64,000 nt of DNA, taken from the NCBI GenBank assembly GCA_965223355.1, contig CBDCWE010000003.1, positions 2,480,001-2,544,000 of the forward strand, read 5' to 3'. The translations under genes were made by a program, and so were the position numbers. The notes under the pieces were generated by a model that was given only the letters and a program-made list of their open reading frames with translations, ran no database searches and was not told where the DNA came from. Below are positions 34,638-43,236 of the stretch, piece by piece. Source of the stretch: Tectiglobus sp965223355 (lineage in GTDB: Bacteria; Pseudomonadota; Alphaproteobacteria; Rhizobiales; Hyphomicrobiaceae). Within the stretch, counting starts at the first letter, position 1; every line of letters begins with the position of its first letter.

Positions 34638-35159
34638 CTACGCGTCGACAGTAGCAAATTTGCCCAGTTGCGCGACGACTTGTGCATAGACACCGCGCTT
34701 GAACGACACGACATGGTCGACAACCTGGTCGACCGGCGTCCACTGCCATGTCTCGAATTCCTTGTCATGATCTGAATGAGGCGGCGGGTCGATGTTGATC
34801 TCGGCGTCGTTGCCGGTAAAGCGCACGGCGTACCAAACCTGCTTCTGGCCCTTGTAACGGCCACCCCAGGCCCTGCCCTGAAGTTCGAGGGGAAGATCGT
34901 AGAGCAACCAGCCTTCCGTGCGGCCGAGAACCGTTGCAGATAAGATACCGGTTTCTTCGTGGAGTTCGCGCAGAGCTGCGACTGCGGGGTCCTCGCCATC
35001 GTCGATCCCGCCTTGTGGCATTTGCCACCAGTCGCCGGGGCCTTCGGCATCATCGGGCGCATCGGCGCGCCGGCCCATCCAGACAAGGCCATCGCGGTTG
35101 ACGATCATGATACCGACGCACGGGCGATACTGTGACAGGTCAGTGGTGTCGGTTGACAT
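34638..35159 (-). CDS. rppH: RNA pyrophosphohydrolase (Nudix)
   Basis: RppH removes pyrophosphate from the 5' end of transcripts, triggering decay. It has 173 residues. The Nudix box occupies residues 50-72 (G50, E56, R64-E65, E68-E69, G71), and YRPCVGIMIVNRDGLVWMGRR, WWQMPQGGI and YKGQKQVWYAVRF are diagnostic for the RppH/NudH group. The frame is open to 35342; ATG 35159 gives the conserved N-terminus. The next gene upstream is the DJ-1 family gene, 17 bp away. Confidence 0.93.
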   Translation of the reverse strand: MSTDTTDLSQYRPCVGIMIVNRDGLVWMGRRADAPDDAEGPGDWWQMPQGGIDDGEDPAVAALRELHEETGILSATVLGRTEGWLLYDLPLELQGRAWGGRYKGQKQVWYAVRFTGNDAEINIDPPPHSDHDKEFETWQWTPVDQVVDHVVSFKRGVYAQVVAQLGKFATVDA

Positions 35160-35175
35160 AGTGATACCTGCACCT

Positions 35176-35838
35176 TCAAGCGTTGCGTTCCAGGACCTGG
35201 CGATAGGCGGCCACGGCCGACCCGTAGCGCGGCGCAACCATTGCCTTGACCGGTGCGGGAGCGCGATCGGGATGGCCGGCATCGAAGGGTGGCGCCGGGT
35301 CATATTCGATGCCCAGTTGTGTCGCCTTGGCAAAGTCTTCACCGGCGATTTCGGCGACCACGTTCAACCCGAAATCAATTCCAGACGTGACGCCGCCGGC
35401 GGTGATCGTGTTGCCGTCTCTGACGACGCGTCCGGGCTGGTACGTTGCGCCGAGGAGCGGCAAGAGGTCGGTATAAGCCCAGTGGGTCGTGGCCTTGCGA
35501 CCTTTGAGCAAACCGGCCCTGCCAAGCACGAACGCACCGGTGCAGACCGAGGTGACATAGGTGGCGTTTTGCGCCTGGCGTCCAACAAATCCGACCAGTT
35601 CAGCATCAACCATCGCATCGAGCACGCCAAACCCGCCGGGAACGCAAACCAGGTCAAGCTGCGGGCAATCCTCAAAGGTCGTGGTCGGCACCAGGGCGAG
35701 TGGACAGTCGGTGATGACCGGATCGCGGGACTTTGCGATAATGTGCACCGTCGCGCCCGGCAGGCGGCTGAGAACCTGCAACGGCCCCGTAAAGTCGAGC
35801 TGCGTAACCTTAGGGAAAAGTACAAAGCCGATATTCAT
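35176..35838 (-). CDS. DJ-1/PfpI family protein (isonitrile hydratase-like)
   Basis: This 220-residue glutamine-amidotransferase-like fold protein has a nucleophile Cys in TSVCTGAFVLGRAGLL, an acidic residue in FPKVTQLDFTGPLQVL and the THWAYTDLLPLLGA stretch typical of the isonitrile hydratase branch. It lacks the AraC domain found in GlxA-type regulators. The enzymatic activity of this member cannot be fixed from sequence. It is on the same strand and close to rppH and the MoaD-like gene. Confidence 0.8.
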   Translation of the reverse strand: MNIGFVLFPKVTQLDFTGPLQVLSRLPGATVHIIAKSRDPVITDCPLALVPTTTFEDCPQLDLVCVPGGFGVLDAMVDAELVGFVGRQAQNATYVTSVCTGAFVLGRAGLLKGRKATTHWAYTDLLPLLGATYQPGRVVRDGNTITAGGVTSGIDFGLNVVAEIAGEDFAKATQLGIEYDPAPPFDAGHPDRAPAPVKAMVAPRYGSAVAAYRQVLERNA

Positions 35839-35915
35839 AGGGCGGTCGCGCGCGTAAGGCTCAATGAGCGGATGACTTCAATGGCTGCAACTCGACCGGA
35901 TCAGAAGCTTGCAGC

Positions 35916-36161
35916 CTAACCACCGGCAATCTGCGGCAGCACGTGCACTTCGCTATCAGGCTCGATCGGCTGGATCAAGGTGTCTTGGTAGATCTGACCG
36001 TCGATGGCGACGGCCAAACCGTCTTCCAGGTGCGGCGCCAGCTCCGGATAGAGCTCACCAAGGCGCGCGAACAGCTGGCGGATCGAACTGGCTTCAACTT
36101 CCAGCTCGGTCACTCCGCCAGTGTATTGGCGCAAGTTGCCGATCAATGTTACGCGCGCCAT
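35916..36161 (-). CDS. MoaD/ThiS family ubiquitin-like sulfur carrier
   Basis: This 81-residue beta-grasp protein ends in Gly-Gly (LPQIAGG), the thiocarboxylated tail of MoaD and ThiS. SSIRQLFARLGELYPELAPHL and VAIDGQIYQD fit the family. It follows the molybdenum hydroxylase operon by 26 bp on the same strand, so a role in molybdopterin maturation for that enzyme is likely. A canonical MoaE/MoaD pair is not in the window. Confidence 0.82.
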   Translation of the reverse strand: MARVTLIGNLRQYTGGVTELEVEASSIRQLFARLGELYPELAPHLEDGLAVAIDGQIYQDTLIQPIEPDSEVHVLPQIAGG

Positions 36162-36187
36162 GGTGCGTTCTTCTGTTCGTTCATACC

Positions 36188-38503
36188 TCAGATCTTGAGG
36201 TTCGGGTCACCCGCTTTACTGGCATCTTCAATTGCCTTGAGCACCTTCGGAGGCGACATCGGCAATTCCTCAAAACGCAAGCCGATGGCATTTTCGACCG
36301 CGTTGGCAATGGCCGCCATCGGCGGCACGATCGGCGTCTCACCAATGCCGCGTACGCCGTAGGGGTGACGCGGGTTCGGCACTTCAACGATGATGGTGTC
36401 GATCATCGGCAGGTCGGATGCGACCGGGATCCGGTAGTCGAGGAAGCTGGCGTTGTCGAGCTTACCATCCTGGTCGTAGACGTATTCTTCGTTGAGGGCC
36501 CAGCCGATACCCTGCGCGGCACCGCCCTGGTACTGGCCTTCAACATAGGACGGGTGGATGGCGCGACCGGCATCCTGGATTGCCGTGTAGCGAACGACCG
36601 AGACCTTGCCGGTCTCGGCGTCGACCTCAACATCGGCAATGTGGGTGCCGAAGCTCGGGGCCGCGCCCTGGGCATTGAGCTTGGCGGTGCCGACGATGGC
36701 GCCGCCGGTCTTGCCGGCCATGCGGCCAATGTCGCCGAGGGTCAGCGGGTCGTGCTTGCCGGCATTGTCGCCAGCCGGACGAACCGTGCCGTCTTCGAAA
36801 GCAACGGCGTCCTCCGGCAGTTCCCACATCTTGGCGGCGCGGGCGCAGCATTCCTTGATGACCTGGCGCGCCGCCTCGACGGTTGCCATGCCACTGGAGA
36901 ATGTCGATCGGCTGCCGCCGGTTAGGAAATTGTAGCCGAGCTGCTGGGTGTCGCCGATGATCGGACGGATGCGGTCTAGTTCGACACCGAGTTCCTCCGC
37001 CGCCATCATCGCCAACGATGCTCTCAGACCGCCAATGTCCGGCGTACCGGCGGTGAGGTTGAACGTACCGTCCTCGTTCATCGCCAGCGTTACGGTGGTG
37101 TCGCCGCCGATGTTGAACCAAAAGCCGGAAGCAACACCGCGGCCCTGATTGGGCCCAAGCGGAGCTTTCCAGTGGTCGGAATTTTTGGCTTCCTGCAGCG
37201 TTTCGACCAAGCCGATTGGTCCGAATTGCGGGCCGTAGGCGGCCTTGGTGCCTTCCTTCGCGGCATTCTTGAGACGGAACTCGATCGGGTCGAGGCCGAG
37301 CTTCTTGGCGATCTCGTCCATGACGCTTTCGACGGCATATTCCGAGATCGGGGCGCCCGGCGCCCGGTAGGCTGCAACCTTCGGGCGGTTAGAGACGACA
37401 TCGTAGCCGACCACCTTGACGTTTTCGAGATCGTAAGGTGCGAAAGCCGACATCGCGCCGGGGCCGACGGGCGAGCCTTGGAAGGCGCCGGCCTGATAGC
37501 GCAGGATCGCTTCGCCGGCCGTAATCGTGCCGTCCTTGTTGCAGCCGACCTTGACCGTGACGTTGGCCCCCGAGGTCGGCCCGGAAGCGCGGAAGACCTC
37601 TTCGCGCGACATCACCATCTTGACCGGATGGCCCGATTTCTTGGCGAGCGCGAGTGCGAGCGGTTCCAGATAGATCACCGTCTTGCCGCCGAAACCGCCA
37701 CCGATTTCCGATGAGGTGACGCGGATTTTGGACACATCCCAGCCGAGCAGGCGGGCGCAATGGGCACGCACAACCCAATGGCCCTGGGTGGTCACCCACA
37801 GCTCGGCGGTGCCGTCGGCGGCGACATTGGCGACGCAGGCATGAGGCTCGATGTAGCCCTGGTGAACCGGCTGCGTGTTGAAGGTGCGTTCGACGATTGT
37901 GTCGGCCGCGGCAAAGCCCTTGTCGACATCGCCAAGTACGAACTCGACCTGCTTGGCAATGTTCGACGGTTTATCGGGCTTTGGGCTCACGCCGTCGGTG
38001 ATCATGTCCTCATGCAACAGCGGCGCGTCCGGCTGCATCGCCGCGACAACATCGATGACATGCGGGAGCACCTCGTACTCGACCTCGATCAGCTTCAAAG
38101 CGCGCTTGGCAATGGCATGGCTGGTCGCTGCAACGGCAGCAACCGGATGGCCCTCAAACAACACCTTGTCGCGTGCCATCACGCAGCGCACGATGTCGCG
38201 ATAGTTGACCAGCATTTCACCTGCAGGCACGAACTCCGATTGTTGATCATCGAAGTCGTCGCGGGTCACAACGGCCTTGACGCCGGCCAGCGCCGCAGCC
38301 TTCGAGGTGTCGAGCCTGACGATGCGCGCATGTGGATGCGGCGAACGCAGCACGTGGCCGTGGATCTGGCCGGCAACATTGAAGTCAGCGCCAAAGCGTG
38401 CCCGTCCGGTTACCTTTTCAGCGCCATCGGGGCGGATCGGACGGGTGCCGATGTAGCGGTAGTCCTGCCCGATCGGAGGATTGCCAACTTTTTCCTGCAT
38501 CAC
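36188..38503 (-). CDS. xanthine dehydrogenase/aldehyde oxidase family, molybdopterin-binding subunit (CoxL-like)
   Basis: This large Mo subunit of a molybdenum hydroxylase has 771 residues. Seen: IRPDGAEKVTGRARFGADF at the start, IGGGFGGKT for the Mo cofactor, LTGGSRSTFSSGM, and the catalytic-Glu motif GIGE near the C-terminus (YGVRGIGETPIVPP). The active-site loop near residue 377 reads AYRAPGAP. It is neither the AYxCSFR of true carbon monoxide dehydrogenase nor the AYRGAGR of form II, so the substrate is unknown. The start may be ATG 38500 rather than GTG 38503. It is third in an FAD / 2Fe-2S / Mo operon. Confidence 0.92.
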   Translation of the reverse strand: MMQEKVGNPPIGQDYRYIGTRPIRPDGAEKVTGRARFGADFNVAGQIHGHVLRSPHPHARIVRLDTSKAAALAGVKAVVTRDDFDDQQSEFVPAGEMLVNYRDIVRCVMARDKVLFEGHPVAAVAATSHAIAKRALKLIEVEYEVLPHVIDVVAAMQPDAPLLHEDMITDGVSPKPDKPSNIAKQVEFVLGDVDKGFAAADTIVERTFNTQPVHQGYIEPHACVANVAADGTAELWVTTQGHWVVRAHCARLLGWDVSKIRVTSSEIGGGFGGKTVIYLEPLALALAKKSGHPVKMVMSREEVFRASGPTSGANVTVKVGCNKDGTITAGEAILRYQAGAFQGSPVGPGAMSAFAPYDLENVKVVGYDVVSNRPKVAAYRAPGAPISEYAVESVMDEIAKKLGLDPIEFRLKNAAKEGTKAAYGPQFGPIGLVETLQEAKNSDHWKAPLGPNQGRGVASGFWFNIGGDTTVTLAMNEDGTFNLTAGTPDIGGLRASLAMMAAEELGVELDRIRPIIGDTQQLGYNFLTGGSRSTFSSGMATVEAARQVIKECCARAAKMWELPEDAVAFEDGTVRPAGDNAGKHDPLTLGDIGRMAGKTGGAIVGTAKLNAQGAAPSFGTHIADVEVDAETGKVSVVRYTAIQDAGRAIHPSYVEGQYQGGAAQGIGWALNEEYVYDQDGKLDNASFLDYRIPVASDLPMIDTIIVEVPNPRHPYGVRGIGETPIVPPMAAIANAVENAIGLRFEELPMSPPKVLKAIEDASKAGDPNLKI

Positions 38504-38504
38504 C

Positions 38505-38978
38505 TCATGCTCCTCTCATGTCGGCAGCCGTATCCATAACGGCGCGAATGATCTTGTCGTAACCAGTGCAGCGGCACAGATTGCCGGCCAGCCAGTAGCG
38601 CACTTCGGTCTCGGTCGGGTTGGGATTGCGCTCCAGAAGGTTCTTGGCGGCGACCAGAAAGCCGGGTGTGCAAATGCCACACTGCAGCGCTGCATGCTCC
38701 AGAAACTTCTGCTGCAGCGGATGCAGCTTGTCGCCGTCCGCCATGCCCTCGATGGTCTCGACGGTTTTGCCGTTCATCTCGGTGCCGAGCATCAGGCAGG
38801 CGCAGACCAGACGGCCGTCGACGGTTACGCTGCAGGCGCCGCAGTCGCCCGTCCCGCAACCTTCCTTGGTGCCGGTCATGTCCAGCTCGTCGCGCAGCAC
38901 GTCGAGCAACGTCTGTTCGGTCTCGCACAGCGCTTCGACCGGATCGCCGTTCACAGTGAAAGAAATGTGGTGCTTCAT
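38505..38978 (-). CDS. molybdenum hydroxylase 2Fe-2S subunit (CoxS-like)
   Basis: This 157-residue electron-transfer subunit carries two clusters. The plant-type ferredoxin cysteines are in GTGDCGACSVTVDG with a later CAC, and the second cluster motif is CGICTPG plus LCRCTGY. It is complete and starts immediately at the stop of the FAD subunit gene (TAATG overlap), with the Mo subunit gene 1 bp downstream. Confidence 0.94.
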   Translation of the reverse strand: MKHHISFTVNGDPVEALCETEQTLLDVLRDELDMTGTKEGCGTGDCGACSVTVDGRLVCACLMLGTEMNGKTVETIEGMADGDKLHPLQQKFLEHAALQCGICTPGFLVAAKNLLERNPNPTETEVRYWLAGNLCRCTGYDKIIRAVMDTAADMRGA

Positions 38979-39841
38979 TATTTTGCCCTCGCGCGCTGAT
39001 AGGCGATTTCTGCAGAGCGGCGTGCGATGACGCCGGAAACCTTGGTGCGGTATGCAATCGTACCGCGTTTGTCATCGATCGGGTTGCAGGCGGCCTGGCA
39101 GGCGCCATCCAGTGCATCGAGCGCCGCCGTTTCAAGCGACGTTCCAACCAGTGCCTGGCCGGCGGCCTCAACCAGCAACGGGGTCGGCGCGACGGCGGCC
39201 AAGGCAACGGCTGCCGCTGTAATCTTGCCTGAACCGTCGGTCTCGATGTTCACGCCGGCGCCGACCACGGCGATATCCATTTCCGTGCGCGGGATGAAGC
39301 GCAAATAGGCATCGGCCGAATGCGGCTTGCGCGCCGGCAATTGGAACGCAACCACGAACTCGTCCTTGGCGATCGACAGTTGGCGGGGGCCAACCATGAC
39401 GTCCTTGACCGCTACCTCTCTGGTTCCGTTGGGGCCGGCGACGGTTGCGCTCGCGCCGGCCGCGATCAGGCCGGGGACGCTGTCGGCAGCCGGCGAACCG
39501 TTGCACAGATTGCCGCCCATCGTTGCCCGGCCCTGGATCTGAGTTGAGCCAATCAGGTTGGCGCCCTCAACGACGCCAGGCCAGTCGTTCTTAAGGGTGG
39601 CATGTTCTTCCATCTCGGCGCCGGTGACCGCGGCACCAATGCGATAGCCGCTGACACCGTCGCCTGAAATGGTGCGGACATCCTCGATGCCCTTGATGTC
39701 GACGATCAGGTCCGGCTCAACCAGATCCGTTTTCAGTTGAACGAGTAAATCGGTGCCGCCGGCCAGGATTTTCGCCAGTCCGGTCTCAGATGACAGCAGC
39801 CGCACGGCGGCTTCGAGCGATTCGGGCGCTTCGTATCTCAT
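38978..39841 (-). CDS. molybdenum hydroxylase FAD-binding subunit (CoxM-like)
   Basis: This 287-residue flavin subunit has the FAD motifs LAGGTDLLVQ near residue 28 and TMGGNLCNGSPAADS near 108, and the CO-dehydrogenase flavoprotein C-terminal domain. It is first in the operon, supplying electrons from the Mo site through the 2Fe-2S clusters to an acceptor. The region 5' of it holds repeats, so the promoter lies within about 150 bp upstream of 39841. Confidence 0.93.
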   Translation of the reverse strand: MRYEAPESLEAAVRLLSSETGLAKILAGGTDLLVQLKTDLVEPDLIVDIKGIEDVRTISGDGVSGYRIGAAVTGAEMEEHATLKNDWPGVVEGANLIGSTQIQGRATMGGNLCNGSPAADSVPGLIAAGASATVAGPNGTREVAVKDVMVGPRQLSIAKDEFVVAFQLPARKPHSADAYLRFIPRTEMDIAVVGAGVNIETDGSGKITAAAVALAAVAPTPLLVEAAGQALVGTSLETAALDALDGACQAACNPIDDKRGTIAYRTKVSGVIARRSAEIAYQRARAK

Positions 39842-39987
39842 TTAATTCCTCGGGGTTCAGACATTTGCCTAAAGTAAGGCTAAGAAATCACAGTGTCGCG
39901 GCAGATCCAAGCCTCTGCGGCAACAATTCGGGCGGTGTACCAAGCTTTCAACGACAAAGTAAGGATGTGATGAACCGCCCGCAATTC

Positions 39988-40126
39988 CTAGAGCAACCTG
40001 CCTTTATTCGGAATCGGAACGATCCCGAATAAAGGCAGAAAGTTGCTCGCCTCTAAAGTGGCGATCATCTTTGTGCTTCAAGTTGGAACCGCAATGGCGG
40101 TTCCAACTTAAAGCACGATGATCTAG
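39988..40126 (+). repeat. dispersed two-hairpin repeat family 1 (copy B)
   Basis: A 139-bp element bounded by CTAG, with the same two hairpins as copy A and only a few substitutions (for example a C in place of T in the first arm of hairpin 2). Unlike copies C and D it is not at a stop codon; it lies between divergent coxM-like and DUF1330 genes, and the 42-bp module does not follow it. Confidence 0.92.
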
Positions 40127-40235
40127 TGAAGGCTAAGTCTAAGAGGTTGGCGAGCAGTGTCAATTTCGATCTGATCAGGGCCCGTGATTGTGCTCGGATG
40201 CGAGCGCGGTTGATGCTGCAAACGGCGGCCCGCGA

Positions 40236-40340
40236 CGGTGGACCGCGGTGGCCAGCCATCGCGCTGCCCACCGCGCCTGCCAGGCTCGGCCGCCTCGAGC
40301 CCATCATAGTGTGTCAATTCATAGCTGGGGCGGTATAAGT
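40236..40340 (-). repeat. dispersed repeat family 3 (copy c)
   Basis: It carries CCAGGCTCGGCCGCC and TCAATTCATAGCTGGGGCGGTATA, inverted relative to the copy at 28806-28918. The terminal module also appears at 60893-60930. Confidence 0.6.
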
Positions 40341-40341
40341 C

Positions 40342-40427
40342 CGAGGTCAAGGGGATTATCCCCTGGTTGGGGAGTATGAGGGACGGATAAGCCCCTCAAG
40401 GATCGCCGCCAAACGGCGATTGGTTCG
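40342..40427 (-). repeat. dispersed hairpin-array repeat family 2 (copy d)
   Basis: Contains AGGGGATTATCCCCT, a decayed GAGGG.../...CCCCTC hairpin and GATCGCCGCC/GGCGATT in the reverse order of copy a. It ends about 25 bp before the DUF1330 start, so it may influence that gene's leader. Confidence 0.7.
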
Positions 40428-40452
40428 CACGACGTCAGATGAGGAGGTGGCG

Positions 40453-40749
40453 ATGGCCAAGGGGTATTGGATCGGACACGTCAAGATTACTGATCCCGAG
40501 CGCTACAAGGACTACATTGCCGCCAACGCCGAGGCGTTTGCGAGGTTTAACGGCCGCTTCCTCGTGCGCGGCGGCGCGCATGACGTATGCGAGGGCGATC
40601 AGCCCTATGAGCGCCATGTCGTGATCGAGTTCGACAGCTACGAGACCGCAAAGCAGTGTTACGACAGTCCCGAATATCAGGCCGCACTGGCGATCCGGCT
40701 CGAAGCCTCGGAGGGCTACATGACGATCATTGAAGGCTATGACGGCTAG
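40453..40749 (+). CDS. DUF1330 domain-containing protein
   Basis: This 98-residue dimeric alpha/beta-barrel (DUF1330) protein shows GYWIGHVKITDPERYKDYI, GRFLVRGG, RHVVIEFDSYETAKQCYDS and a C-terminal YMTIIEGY. Its function is unknown; relatives resemble small monooxygenase-like folds. ATG 40453 is preceded by GGAGG at 5 nt. Its TAG stop is part of the CTAG that opens family 1 copy C. Confidence 0.9.
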   Translation: MAKGYWIGHVKITDPERYKDYIAANAEAFARFNGRFLVRGGAHDVCEGDQPYERHVVIEFDSYETAKQCYDSPEYQAALAIRLEASEGYMTIIEGYDG

Positions 40750-40884
40750 AGCAACCTGCCTTTATTCAGAATCGGAACGATCCCGAATAAAGGCAGAAAG
40801 TTGCTCGCCTCTTAAGTGGCGATCATCTTTGTGCTTTAAGTTGGAACCGCAATAGCGGTTCCAACTTAAAGCACGATGATCTAG
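40746..40884 (+). repeat. dispersed two-hairpin repeat family 1 (copy C)
   Basis: A 139-bp element whose first TAG (40747-40749) is the stop codon of the DUF1330 gene. Hairpins are as in copy A. At its right CTAG it runs directly into the 42-bp module (40881-40920). Confidence 0.92.
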
Positions 40885-40920
40885 TGGTCTCAATCACTTA
40901 AAATGGTGTATTCAGACGCT
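40881..40920 (+). repeat. 42-bp dispersed module (copy behind family 1 copy C)
   Basis: CTAGTGGTCTCAATCAC followed by TTAAAATGGTGTATTCAGACGCT; same module as at 5928 and 60780 with a few substitutions. Confidence 0.7.
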
Positions 40921-40998
40921 CAGATTTGGCTTGATTGCCGGCCGGGAGCGGGCGGACGCGGGCTTGAACGGCCGCGCCGTCGCCGGTGTCGGGCGACA

Positions 40999-41289
40999 TC
41001 AAATCACCAGCTTGGCGATGTTCGGCAAGATCACGGTCTGAACAAACATGCAACCCAGCAACAGGATAACGGGCGAAATGTCGATCCCGCCGAGATCGGG
41101 CATCAGGCGCCGGATCGGACGCAACAGTGGTTCCGTCAGTGCATTGAGCGCTTGCCAGACCGAGCGCACAACGTTGTTGTGAGGATTAATGACGTTGAAG
41201 GCGATGAGCCAGGAGAACACAACCGCTGCGATCACCACGTACGTATAAAGCGTGATCAAATAACTAATGAAGCGCAGGAATTCGATCAT
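40999..41289 (-). CDS. YggT family inner-membrane protein
   Basis: This 96-residue protein has two hydrophobic segments (ISYLITLYTYVVIAAVVFSWL and ISPVILLLGCMFVQTVIL) joined by the YggT signature INPHNNVVRSVWQALNALTE with RPIRRLMPDLGG. YggT proteins are small integral membrane proteins with a poorly defined role, sometimes tied to osmotic stress or cell division gene clusters. It stands alone here. Confidence 0.9.
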   Translation of the reverse strand: MIEFLRFISYLITLYTYVVIAAVVFSWLIAFNVINPHNNVVRSVWQALNALTEPLLRPIRRLMPDLGGIDISPVILLLGCMFVQTVILPNIAKLVI

Positions 41290-41625
41290 GTTCGAGCTCG
41301 CGAGGCCGGGCCGGCAGGATTGTGGGGTTATGGGTGACGGATCATCGATGCGTGTCTGCTACGCGCGATGCGAACAAATCGCAAGTGATTCGACGCCGAT
41401 TATAGCGCGAAGGCGTGTTCGGCGGAATTTCTTGACTTTGGCCAACCTGCGACACTATAAGCACGTCCCCTGTCAAGGACACCGCACCCGTCGGCGGTTC
41501 CGACCGGCAAGAATTGGTTCCGCGTGAAAAAAGTCCCTCGGCTACGCCGGTGTCTTTTTCCACGTTGACGATTGCGGGAAGATCAAATCTTAAGGCGCGT
41601 GCGCCGCCCGGCGGTTTGATTGTGA

Positions 41626-41829
41626 TTGATCCTGTTTTGCAGGCCTGTGCGCCGAAGCGGCCTCAAACCCTGCAAAACCATAGCCGGCTTCAGGATCTCC
41701 TTGATCCGGAAGCTGCAAGACAAGGGCAAATGGCTCTACCGGGCCGCCGCAAGGAGCAGTTTTTCCATAGTGCCTTGTGAAAAGGTACACCGAAGCGAAA
41801 CCGAAGGACGTTTTCACAGACGACGCATT
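41626..41829 (+). other. possible decayed coding sequence upstream of tRNA-Ala
   Basis: Fragments in three plus-strand frames look peptide-like in sequence: SLIRKLQDKGKWLYRAA, then KEQFFHSAL, then VKRYTEAKPKDVFTDDALGP, the last similar to 25496-25556. I do not recognise the source protein, and a minus-strand reading is also possible. The remaining 41290-41625 stretch of this 540-bp gap shows no gene; it must carry the promoter of the YggT gene. Confidence 0.3.
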
Positions 41830-41905
41830 GGGGCCGTAGCTCAGTTGGGAGAGCGCCTGGATCGCACCCAGGAGGTCGGCGGTTCGACTCCGCTCGGCTC
41901 CACCA
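41830..41905 (+). tRNA. tRNA-Ala (anticodon CGC)
   Basis: This is a 76-nt cloverleaf with encoded CCA. The acceptor stem GGGGCCG/CGGCTCC contains the alanine identity pair G3-U70. The D-loop is AGCTCAGTTGGGAGAGC, the anticodon stem-loop is CCTGG-ATCGCAC-CCAGG with CGC at 34-36, and the T-loop is GGTTCGACTCC. It reads GCG codons. The IS481 element begins about 10 bp after the CCA. Confidence 0.95.
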
Positions 41906-41948
41906 AAATGCCCGTGTCCGACCCGGAGACATAGGTAACAGATCGTTC

Positions 41949-43236
41949 CTAAGACATGGGTGACACCCTCGAGCCGAACGGGGTATCGATAGTTTGCAAG
42001 GTTTTCTGTTCTAAGTCTATGTATCCGAGATCGTAGGCCATGAAGCTTACGAGCCAGATGCCGTCGTCGACTTCCTTTATTCCAAGCCTCTGTCCGGCCA
42101 TGACGGTTGAGATGTTGATCTTCTTGCGGTGCATGCAGATGCGTCCGCATGACGTCACGAGCACGTCGCGATCGTGCAGCGGATAGTCGATCTCCGGCAG
42201 GCCCTGGTAGGGTCGCGGCGCTGCGCGATAGACGTCTGCAGGTATTTTCATGTCGAGTGCTTCGTGAGGGCGTTCGTCATTGAACTCGCTCATAAATTCA
42301 TCGAAGCGGGCCTGCTGCTGAAGACTGTTTGCGGCAGCGGGGCGGCATGCCTCCTTCTTCAAGGTCAGATGCATGCGCTCATGGCGGCCGTTCTGGTGCG
42401 GGTTGCCGGGTTTGATGCGCTCGATCGCGATGCCGAGACGCAGCCACCACACCGATAGAGCATTTTTCGTTTATACGGAGTCACGAAAAGTGCTCTATCT
42501 GTTTGTTTTCACGCATATTCTTATCCAAAAAGTGCGCGCACTTTTCGGGAATATGCTCTAGCCTGGAGAGATTGTAGAGCCCGTTCGGGCTGGCGAAGGG
42601 GAGGCCGTTGTCGGTGCGGATAGCATCCGGCAGGCCGCGCTCCTGGAACAGGCGCACGAAGGCGTCGAAGGCGCCGGCCTCTTTGGTCGATTGCAAGGCT
42701 TCGCACATCAGGATGAAGCGCGAGGCCTGGTCGGTGACGGTGAGGGGGTAACAGTAGTTGCGGTTGGCGAGCTTGAACTCGCCCTTGAAGTCGGCGCACC
42801 ACAACTGATTGGGCTGGGCGACCTCGGTGAGCGCGGTGCCCTTGGCCTTGCCGCGGCGGGTTTTGGCGCGTTTGACCAGGCCGTAGCGGTCGAGGACGGC
42901 GTGGACGGTGGATTTGGCGGGCACGCGGATGTCGCCGGCGAGCCGCCGGACGAGCAGTTCGCGGATCTTGCGTGCGCCCCAGTTGGGCTTCTCGCGCTTG
43001 ATGCGCACGATCAAGGCCTCGACCTGGGCCGGCAGCTGGTTGGCGTAGCGCCACGGCCGGCGCGAGCGGTCGGTCAGCGCTTCAACGCCGTGCTCCTTGT
43101 AGCGGTTGAAGATCTTGTAGCCGGTTTTGCGGGAGATCGCGAACTCGCGGCAGACGTCTGACATTGCCTCGCCTTCGAGGATGCGGGCAACGAAGCGGAC
43201 ACGTTCGTCCATCACCGAACTCTCTTTCCACGGCAT
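41949..43236 (-). pseudogene. IS481-family transposase, disrupted by MITE insertion
   Basis: The N-terminal part (43236 to 42559) has a helix-turn-helix (ILEGEAMSDVCREFAISRKTG) and an rve core with DDE residues in CADFKGEF and IRTDNGLPFAS. The C-terminal part (42455 to 41949) resumes at VWWLRLGIAIERIKPG and NGRHERMHLTLKKEA with the final Glu. Removing 42458-42558 plus one TA rejoins the frame exactly, giving about 394 residues. The copy was therefore intact before the insertion. Confidence 0.88.
42458..42558. mobile_element. 101-bp MITE with GAGCAT termini and TA target duplication
   Basis: It is flanked by TA at 42456-42457 and 42559-42560 and starts GAGCAT and ends ATGCTC. It contains two palindromes (TAGAGCA...TGCTCTA around 42456-42502, and GCATATTC.../...GAATATGC around 42513-42557, with AAAAGTGCGCGCACTTTT in the middle). 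The two-palindrome layout recalls the RIME elements described in Rhizobium. Excision restores the transposase frame. Confidence 0.85.

Noticed and set aside
36188..39841. true aerobic carbon monoxide dehydrogenase (coxMSL)
   Set aside because: Subunit order fits, but the large subunit lacks the AYxCSFR active-site loop, so CO oxidation should not be annotated.
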